DNA of 5,401 nt from an uncultured Candidatus Saccharibacteria bacterium (GTDB taxonomy: Bacteria > Patescibacteriota > Saccharimonadia > Saccharimonadales > Saccharimonadaceae). This document shows, piece by piece, positions 1 to 4,450 of the stretch. The notes beneath the pieces are model-generated. The model had not been told where the DNA came from. It did no database searches and saw only the letters and a list, made by a program, of their open reading frames with translations. The stretch spans positions 1 through 5,401 of the forward strand of contig CALEGA010000002.1 of NCBI GenBank assembly GCA_937876715.1. The letters are read 5' to 3'. Within the stretch, counting starts at the first letter, position 1, and each line of letters starts with the position of its first letter. The position numbers and the translations under genes are program-made.

Positions 1-571
1 TCTCCTCCTCGCTTACTACTTCTACAACGAATATAAACTCGCCAGCACCGACGTCGATTCCAAGGTCAGCGCCGCCGTGGTTGCCCGCGAAAAGGAAATC
101 ACTGACAAGCTCGAAGCTGAGTTCGCCGAACGCGAAAAAATCCCTTATAAAACTTTCACCGGTCCCGACGACTACGGCACTCTCTCATTCAAATATCCTA
201 AAACTTGGAGCGTTTACGTCTCTAAAGACGCCTCTAAAGGTGGCGACTTCGAGGCATATCTCCACCCCGTCGAAGTCCCGCCCGTCTCTAACGAAACCTC
301 TCTCGCCCTCCGCGTCATTATCCGCAGCGAATCTTTCGAAGCCGCTGACAACCGCTACAAAGGTCTCGTCTCCTCTGGTAAGCTCTCTACTTCCGTCATC
401 TCCGTCAACGGCACCGATGCTAACCGCTACGACGGCACACTCTCCAACAATCTCGTTGGCTCCATCGTCATCGTCAAAATCCGCGACAAAGTCGTCACCT
501 TAGAAACCGACGCCGAAATCTACCGCGAAGATTTCAACAACATTATCGAAACCATCACATTTAACCAATAA
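1..571 (+). CDS. Membrane-anchored PsbP-like domain protein (C-terminal part; 5' end outside window)
   Basis: The reading frame is open from base 2 to the TAA at 569-571, giving 189 visible residues. The gene therefore starts upstream, and the GTG at 77 is only an internal valine. The first visible residues (LLLAYYFYNEYKL) look like the end of a transmembrane helix. A charged, helix-prone stalk follows at about residues 16-46 (VAREKEITDKLEAEFAEREK). After that comes a globular domain of about 140 residues opening with GTLSFKYPKTWSVYV. A GxxFKYPxxW opening is typical of PsbP/MOG1-like folds in bacterial surface proteins; the substrate or partner is unknown. The likely topology is one membrane anchor with the domain outside the cell. 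The next gene starts 11 bases downstream with its SD touching this stop codon, so the two are probably cotranscribed. The fold assignment is inferred from the motif alone. Confidence 0.75.
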   Translation, partial: LLLAYYFYNEYKLASTDVDSKVSAAVVAREKEITDKLEAEFAEREKIPYKTFTGPDDYGTLSFKYPKTWSVYVSKDASKGGDFEAYLHPVEVPPVSNETSLALRVIIRSESFEAADNRYKGLVSSGKLSTSVISVNGTDANRYDGTLSNNLVGSIVIVKIRDKVVTLETDAEIYREDFNNIIETITFNQ

Positions 572-582
572 GGAGAACAACA

Positions 583-1209
583 ATGGCACACATTAACCGT
601 AAATACATCGACTCGCACTGGCTACTCTTCGTCATCAAAGGTCTCCTTGCCATCGGTTTCGGCGGTTTCGCCCTCTTTGATATGCGACGCGACTTTTCCT
701 CCCTCGTGATGCTCGTTGGTCTCTTTCTCCTTAGCCTCTCCATCCTCGAGTTCGTCAACGCCCTCTATCGCGCCCGTCAAAAAACCGGCTGGGCAGTTTC
801 CGTCACCCTCGCCATCATCGACGCCATCGTCGCTCTCGCTCTCCTCTTCACTCTCAACCAAGACCCCGCCTGGCACCTCTATATCATCGCCAGCTACACT
901 TTCCTCCGCGGCTTCGCCGAAATCGTCTCCGGCTTCCGCGCTACCGTTGACCCGACCGACCGCTTCACCTGGGTCTTCAGCGGTATCTGCGGCGCCATTA
1001 TGGGTATTGTCATCTTAAACTCCGAAAGCTTCTTCACCCGTTTCTTCGGCGTTTACCTCCTCATCCTCGGCATCTGCTCCCTCTTCTACGGCATCCACAA
1101 CCGCGCTCAAAAGCAAGAAGACCTCGTCGCTCGCCGCGAATCCGCCGCTCTCGCCGCCAAAACTCGCAAGCGCCACGCTAAGAAATCCACTAAAAAAGCC
1201 AAAAAATAG
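583..1209 (+). CDS. Six-helix DUF308/HdeD-type membrane protein with lysine-rich C-terminal tail
   Basis: This is a 208-residue integral membrane protein. The ATG at 583 sits 7 bases after an AGGAG at 571-575. Six hydrophobic segments are readable at about residues 13-32, 39-61, 69-90, 97-118, 128-145 and 150-171, with short charged turns such as FDMRRDF, YRARQKTG and RATVDPTDR. Six helices in about 170 residues, arranged as helix pairs, is the architecture of the HdeD/DUF308 family. E. coli HdeD is linked to acid resistance, but most members have no known function. The C-terminal 35 residues are hydrophilic and end in AKTRKRHAKKSTKKAKK, a strongly basic tail not typical of HdeD. It should lie in the cytoplasm under the positive-inside rule. 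The gene follows the PsbP-like gene by 11 bases and is probably in the same operon. Membrane nature is near certain; family placement is likely; function is unknown. Confidence 0.82.
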   Translation: MAHINRKYIDSHWLLFVIKGLLAIGFGGFALFDMRRDFSSLVMLVGLFLLSLSILEFVNALYRARQKTGWAVSVTLAIIDAIVALALLFTLNQDPAWHLYIIASYTFLRGFAEIVSGFRATVDPTDRFTWVFSGICGAIMGIVILNSESFFTRFFGVYLLILGICSLFYGIHNRAQKQEDLVARRESAALAAKTRKRHAKKSTKKAKK

Positions 1210-1238
1210 TTGCCTTTCTCTCTAAAAAATGTTATATT
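1210..1238 (+). promoter_or_regulatory. Probable sigma70-type promoter for the galU-like operon
   Basis: TTGCCT at 1210-1215 (4/6 to the -35 consensus) is separated by exactly 17 bases from TATATT at 1233-1238 (5/6 to the -10 consensus). It lies directly after the TAG stop of the preceding gene. Initiation near 1245 would leave a leader of about 18 bases containing the SD AAGGAGAA (1247-1254) and the ATG at 1263. The 53-base gap here is wider than the other within-operon gaps (11-20 bases), which supports a separate start. Read-through from upstream remains possible because no terminator is visible. Confidence 0.55.
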
Positions 1239-1262
1239 TGAGTCTCAAGGAGAACTTATTTT

Positions 1263-2138
1263 ATGAATTATAAATCCCCTAAAAAAGCTGTTATTACTGA
1301 TGCTGGTTTTGCCAGCCGCTTCCTGCCCATCACCAAGACCATCCCTAAAGGTATGCTCCCGATTGGCAATCGCCCTGTTATCCAACTCGTCATCGAAGAA
1401 TGTCTCGCTGCTGGTATCGAAGAAATCATCCTCGTCGTCACCCCCGAAGGCAAGGCAATTTACGAAGATTACTTCAACAACCCTGCCGAAAAAGCAAAGA
1501 AACAGCTCTATTCTCAAGGCAAACAAGATCGCTACGCCTCTGTTGAAAAAGTTCTCAACTTCCCCAAAATCACCATCATCACCCAAGATCCGTCTCTCCC
1601 TTACGGCAACGGCTCCCCGATTGCCAGCGCCAAGGGCTTAATCGACCCCGACGAAGCTTTCATCGCCATCTACTCCGACGACGTCGTCTATGGCGAATCC
1701 GCCGTCAAAGATTTGATGGACTCTTTTGCCAAACACCCCGACGCCCGTGCCATTATCGGCTGCCAGCTCGTCCCTCACGAAGAAATCAAGAAATACGCCT
1801 CGGTTGACTACGACCCCGACACCGAAGTTTTGCACGGTCTCGTCGAAAAACCGGCTCCCGAAGACGCCGCTTCCGACCTCGCCTCTTATGGTCGCTACCT
1901 CTTGACCCCAGAAATCTTCACCCACCTCGTCCCCGAAAACACCGGTAAAGACGACGAACTCTGGCTCGCTGAAGCTATCGCTAAGCTCGTTCCGACCGGT
2001 CAAGTTTATGCTAAGCAAACCAACGGTCTCTGGATGACCACTGGCGACCCCGCTAACTACGCCCTCGCTCAACTCAAATATACGCTCGACAACGAGCCTT
2101 ACGCCGCCGACGTTCGCGAATTCATTAAAAACAACTAA
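1263..2138 (+). CDS. galU: UTP-glucose-1-phosphate uridylyltransferase (GalU) family nucleotidyltransferase, divergent motifs
   Basis: At 291 residues this matches GalU/GtaB length. The family makes UDP-glucose from UTP and glucose-1-phosphate in the cytoplasm, supplying glycans and glycolipids. Recognisable landmarks in order: nucleotide-binding loop AGFASRFLP (14-22), KGMLPIGNRPVIQ (29-41), acidic pair SDD (138-140), VEKPAPEDAASDLASYGRY (194-212), LTPEIF (214-219), ELWLAEAI (232-239) and GLWMTTGDP (255-263). The GRYLLTPEIF stretch is a GalU hallmark. Several signature residues differ from GtaB/GalU: GLGTR is GFASR, GLGHA is GNGSP, LTDA is LAEA, and the Asp of the C-terminal YDxG is Thr. So sugar or nucleotide specificity, and even activity, are less certain than the fold. 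The start follows AAGGAGAA with good spacing. The next gene starts 20 bases downstream and is likely cotranscribed. Confidence 0.8.
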   Translation: MNYKSPKKAVITDAGFASRFLPITKTIPKGMLPIGNRPVIQLVIEECLAAGIEEIILVVTPEGKAIYEDYFNNPAEKAKKQLYSQGKQDRYASVEKVLNFPKITIITQDPSLPYGNGSPIASAKGLIDPDEAFIAIYSDDVVYGESAVKDLMDSFAKHPDARAIIGCQLVPHEEIKKYASVDYDPDTEVLHGLVEKPAPEDAASDLASYGRYLLTPEIFTHLVPENTGKDDELWLAEAIAKLVPTGQVYAKQTNGLWMTTGDPANYALAQLKYTLDNEPYAADVREFIKNN

Positions 2139-2146
2139 TAACACCT

Positions 2147-2155
2147 AAAGGAGGT
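2147..2155 (+). promoter_or_regulatory. Near-perfect Shine-Dalgarno for the small membrane protein
   Basis: AAAGGAGGT lies just before the ATG at 2159 and is the longest anti-SD match in the window; the other genes have AAGGAGAA, GGGAGGG or AGGAGGGGG. It fixes the start of the short downstream gene. The ACCT at 2143-2146 could pair with AGGT at 2152-2155, but a four-base stem is too weak to claim as control. Confidence 0.7.
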
Positions 2156-2158
2156 AAT

Positions 2159-2476
2159 ATGGACACAGCAGAATGGATTATCGTCGCCATTTTGTCCTTA
2201 ACGCTTTTTGTTTTCTTAATTCTTGGCATTATGCTTTTGAACAGATTGCTCGACCTCTCGCGCGACGCCAAGCATCTTATGAAACAACTCAACCGCATCG
2301 CTAACAAGGGCAATACCATTATGGACGACGCCAAGAGTACCGTCGCCGGCGTTAAGTCCGCTGCCACCTCCACCTCTAAGGCGGTCAAAAAGGACGTCAC
2401 CGACACCACCGGCGCCATTAAAGACGCTGTCGTCGCCGCTGTCGAAACAAAACTCAATGGCAAAGCTAAAAAATAA
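2159..2476 (+). CDS. Small single-span membrane protein with helical cytoplasmic domain (DUF948-like)
   Basis: This is a 105-residue protein. One transmembrane helix lies at about residues 5-27 (WIIVAILSLTLFVFLILGIM), followed by an amphipathic, charged helix (LLNRLLDLSRDAKHLMKQLNRIANKG, broken here for length around residue 36-50). The rest is an Ala/Thr/Ser/Lys-rich region (about 58-97) with helical periodicity, ending in NGKAKK. An N-terminal anchor followed by a long low-complexity helix resembles DUF948 and YtxH-type small proteins, which have no defined biochemical role. The reading frame is supported by a strong SD, an ATG and plus-strand codon usage like its neighbours. It starts 20 bases after the galU-like stop, so it probably shares that transcript. 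The short lysine-rich end echoes the tail of the DUF308 protein. I do not recognise it as a named gene. Confidence 0.75.
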   Translation: MDTAEWIIVAILSLTLFVFLILGIMLLNRLLDLSRDAKHLMKQLNRIANKGNTIMDDAKSTVAGVKSAATSTSKAVKKDVTDTTGAIKDAVVAAVETKLNGKAKK

Positions 2477-2500
2477 TCTCGGCAAAATACTAGGGACAAT

Positions 2501-2535
2501 CTGCGGATTTTTCGCAGGGGTGTTCAGAGCACCTC
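2501..2535 (+). other. Two adjacent small hairpins after the galU-like operon, possible weak terminator
   Basis: CTGCG at 2501-2505 pairs with CGCAG at 2513-2517, and G-U and A-U pairs can extend the stem to 7 with a TTT loop. Immediately after, GGTG at 2519-2522 pairs with CACC at 2530-2533 (extendable by wobble), enclosing TTCAGAG. No U-tract follows either stem directly; the nearest T run is at 2548-2552, inside the next promoter. They could slow or end transcription from the galU-like operon or form a small structured RNA. The pairing is visible; the role is not. Confidence 0.3.
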
Positions 2536-2542
2536 GCTGATA

Positions 2543-2571
2543 TTGACTTTTTAACGTGTTTATGCTATAAT
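2543..2571 (+). promoter_or_regulatory. Strong extended -10 sigma70 promoter for the L,D-transpeptidase operon
   Basis: TTGACT at 2543-2548 (5/6) and a perfect TATAAT at 2566-2571 are separated by exactly 17 bases. A TGC at 2563-2565 adds the extended -10 element (TGnTATAAT). Transcription should begin near 2578, giving a leader of about 45 bases before the ATG at 2623. This is the best promoter in the window and serves the two tandem transpeptidase-like genes. Confidence 0.85.
2551..2562 (+). promoter_or_regulatory. Probable operator 1, inside the promoter spacer
   Basis: TTAACGTGTTTA is an imperfect palindrome (TTAAC-GT-GTTtA, one mismatch) between the -35 and -10 hexamers. Ten bases of it (2551-2560) are exactly repeated in inverted orientation at 2592-2601. 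A protein bound here would block RNA polymerase. The regulator is not in the window. Confidence 0.5.
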
Positions 2572-2586
2572 AAGGACATAAATTGC

Positions 2587-2604
2587 ACCTTAACACGTTA
2601 AGGT
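2587..2604 (+). promoter_or_regulatory. Probable operator 2 or leader hairpin: 18-base perfect palindrome
   Basis: ACCTTAAC-AC-GTTAAGGT has 8-base arms with perfect symmetry and lies about 10-27 bases downstream of the predicted transcription start. Its core TTAACACGTTAA matches 11 of 12 bases of the reverse complement of operator 1; the centres are 39 bases apart. As RNA it could fold into a 7-pair stem with a CACG loop near the 5' end of the message. The second copy inside the promoter spacer favours a DNA-binding site over a purely RNA role. Confidence 0.5.
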
Positions 2605-2622
2605 CATAATTGGGAGGGAATT

Positions 2623-3516
2623 ATGAATAACTCAAAGGTTCTCAGAGGATGCCTAATCGCTATCGCATTCGTCATTATCGGCATCGTCGTCGCCTACTCC
2701 ACCGCTTCCGCCTACGCGGAAAGCACCACCGGAGAAAACGGAGACACCACGTTCACTCTCTACGGCGTCACTTACACCGTAACCGAGCAGAACATCTCCC
2801 TTTCCCCTCAAGAAGTTGAAGCGCGACTCGACGACTACACCGAATATGACACCGAGTTGATTATGGCAATCCAGCATGCGCTCAAGCGCCACGGCTACAG
2901 CGTCAGTGTCGATGGCAAATTCGGGCCCAAAACTGGTATGGCAATCAAAAAATTCCAACGCCAGAAAGGACTCACCATCGACGGCATCGTCGGACCACGA
3001 ACGCTCCAAGCGCTCGGACTCGACGACAACAGTGAACACCCCCGTTTCGCGCCCAATTTGCGCGAAGCACTCGACCGTAGCCCTTGCGGTAAACTGATTC
3101 ACCTCAACCTTAATTCGCATTTGGTTGAAGTCTATCAACGCAAGGACGACGGCGTACATCTCCTCCGTGTGATGCTCGCCGCCACCGGTTCCCAAAAGGG
3201 AAATAGTTTCACCAACCTCTGTAACGTACAGCTTAACCGTACACCTCGCCTCGGCGGTCGCATCAGCGACAGCAATTGGCGTGGTCATTACGCTGTACCC
3301 ATCACCGCTGGCGACTACTTTCACTCTGTTCTCGCTCACCGCAAGAACGGCAAATGGCAGCTCGACGGCAACTCTGTCCTCGGCACCAACGCCTCGCACG
3401 GTTGCGTCCGCCTCGCTGTCGAAGATGCCTATTGGCTTCAATGTTTCAGCGAAAAAGGCACCGCAATCGTCGTAGATGACCGCAACTGGGATTTTACTAA
3501 CTACATCATCAAATAA
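2623..3516 (+). CDS. Secreted L,D-transpeptidase with peptidoglycan-binding domain (catalytic Cys present)
   Basis: This 297-residue exported protein is expected to form 3-3 crosslinks in peptidoglycan or attach proteins to it. Residues 1-10 are polar, 11-28 hydrophobic, and STASAYAES suggests signal peptidase cleavage near residue 32. A peptidoglycan-binding type 1 repeat covers about 78-133 with DGKFGPKTGMAIKKFQ, then DGIVGPRTLQALGL. The YkuD domain covers about 157-285. It has an upstream His in DYFHSVL (H234) and the active-site SHGCVRL (258-264) with Cys261. The usual TPxG segment before the active site is not recognisable, so the middle of the domain is divergent. SD GGGAGGG (2612-2618) sets the ATG. 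The gene is first in an operon behind the strong promoter, with a paralogue 18 bases downstream. Domain identity is firm; exact substrate is inferred. Confidence 0.9.
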   Translation: MNNSKVLRGCLIAIAFVIIGIVVAYSTASAYAESTTGENGDTTFTLYGVTYTVTEQNISLSPQEVEARLDDYTEYDTELIMAIQHALKRHGYSVSVDGKFGPKTGMAIKKFQRQKGLTIDGIVGPRTLQALGLDDNSEHPRFAPNLREALDRSPCGKLIHLNLNSHLVEVYQRKDDGVHLLRVMLAATGSQKGNSFTNLCNVQLNRTPRLGGRISDSNWRGHYAVPITAGDYFHSVLAHRKNGKWQLDGNSVLGTNASHGCVRLAVEDAYWLQCFSEKGTAIVVDDRNWDFTNYIIK

Positions 3517-3534
3517 TTAGGAGGGGGAATTATT

Positions 3535-4410
3535 ATGTTAAAATCCAAAAAACGGCTTGCTCTTGAGTTCATCGGCACCGCGGCTTTAATCGCCGCCGTC
3601 ATCCTCGTTGTCATTCTCGTCTGTTCCGTCACCGTTCCCGCCAAAAGCGAAGGATTTAACGATTTCCCGAGCTACTGGCAGCACGATGCTGACCTCGTCA
3701 AGTCCGTTCAGGCAGCCCTGAACGCCTATGGCGAAAACGTAGAAATCGACGGTAAATTTGGCGCCAAAACCGCCCAGGCGGTTAAAAACGTCCAAAAAAG
3801 ATACGGCTTCGCGCCCACCGGTGTCGTCGATGACGACTTCGCCTACGCTTTCGGCGTCGCTAACTGGTCTTATGGTCAAGGTTACACCCTTTACTATATG
3901 GCAGACCTCGAGTCAATCTACGAGAAAAGCGACTACGAAGACCTGATTTACATCAGCCTCGGCGGTCGCGCCCGCACCAGCCACCTCTGCATTTTCCGTG
4001 ACGGCAACCTCGTTGCGGAAACCGCCTGCATCACTGGTAACGAAGACAAAGGTTATTTCACCCCCGTCGGCGTTCGCCACATCGTCGGTCGCAAGGAATC
4101 CGATTCCGGTCGCTACTCGACCTATCGCTGGCTCGTCCATCTCAACGAAAAAATCTTCATTCAATCGTTGCTTGATTACTTCGACCCGTCCCGCGATCAC
4201 CAGCAGCTCGGCGCTCACCAATCCGACGGCAGCATCCGCATTCCCGACGACCTCGCCGAATGGCTCTATAAAAACGAGCCGAAAGGTGTCACCGTCGTCA
4301 TCGACGACCGCAACTTCCAACCGTCCAGCATCGGCTACGACTACTTGCTCGACCTCACGGAAGAATACGCCGATTGGGAAGACGAATATGACCCCGACGC
4401 CTTTGGTTAA
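3535..4410 (+). CDS. L,D-transpeptidase-like protein with peptidoglycan-binding domain and degenerate active site (probable pseudoenzyme)
   Basis: This 291-residue paralogue of the preceding gene follows it after 18 bases with SD AGGAGGGGG. The basic N-terminus MLKSKKRL and hydrophobic residues 11-32 form a signal peptide or membrane anchor. A peptidoglycan-binding repeat spans about 55-107 (DGKFGAKTAQAVKNVQ). The YkuD-like domain spans about 136-258 and keeps FRDGNLV, TG (167-168) and TPVG (176-179). The active-site region reads LGAHQSDGSIRI (225-236). Aligned on LG and xIR with the upstream protein, Cys261 becomes Ser233 (AGC at 4231-4233), His259 becomes Asp231, and His234 falls on Gln210. 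Both proteins share a VVxDDRN ending; this one adds an acidic tail (about 275-289). The intact frame, SD and full length argue against a decaying pseudogene. A wall-binding or partner role is inferred; residual Ser-based activity cannot be excluded. Confidence 0.85.
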   Translation: MLKSKKRLALEFIGTAALIAAVILVVILVCSVTVPAKSEGFNDFPSYWQHDADLVKSVQAALNAYGENVEIDGKFGAKTAQAVKNVQKRYGFAPTGVVDDDFAYAFGVANWSYGQGYTLYYMADLESIYEKSDYEDLIYISLGGRARTSHLCIFRDGNLVAETACITGNEDKGYFTPVGVRHIVGRKESDSGRYSTYRWLVHLNEKIFIQSLLDYFDPSRDHQQLGAHQSDGSIRIPDDLAEWLYKNEPKGVTVVIDDRNFQPSSIGYDYLLDLTEEYADWEDEYDPDAFG

Positions 4411-4422
4411 CCTTAACGACTT

Positions 4423-4450
4423 TCACCCCTGAAACACGGGGTGATTTTTT
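4423..4450 (+). terminator. Rho-independent terminator of the L,D-transpeptidase operon
   Basis: TCACCCC (4423-4429) pairs with GGGGTGA (4438-4444), a 7-pair stem rich in G-C, around loop TGAAACAC; TG and CA inside the loop may add two pairs. TTTTTT follows at 4445-4450. It starts 12 bases after the TAA at 4408-4410. On the minus strand the stem is followed by AAAGTCG rather than a U-tract, so it should work mainly for the plus strand. The T run overlaps the dnaE stop codon at 4449-4451. Confidence 0.85.

Noticed and set aside
77..571. GTG at 77 as start of the first gene
   Set aside because: The same frame is open to the window edge and encodes the end of a membrane helix upstream; no SD precedes the GTG. 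The gene is truncated by the window.
1638..2144. 168-codon open frame on the minus strand
   Set aside because: Antisense shadow of the galU-like gene; low-complexity Val/Gly/Asp/Phe-rich product with no domain or SD support.
2653..3441. 262-codon open frame on the minus strand
   Set aside because: Antisense shadow of the L,D-transpeptidase gene; composition is Val/Gly/Glu-rich as expected from reversed C-rich codons, with no SD and no recognisable domain.
3535..4410. Second transpeptidase as an ordinary pseudogene
   Set aside because: It has an SD, full length, no frameshift or internal stop, and conserved domain framework; only the active-site residues are replaced.
4405..4417. GGTTAACC followed by TTAACG as a third operator
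   Set aside because: It does not match TTAACNNGTTAA, it overlaps a stop codon, and no promoter is nearby.
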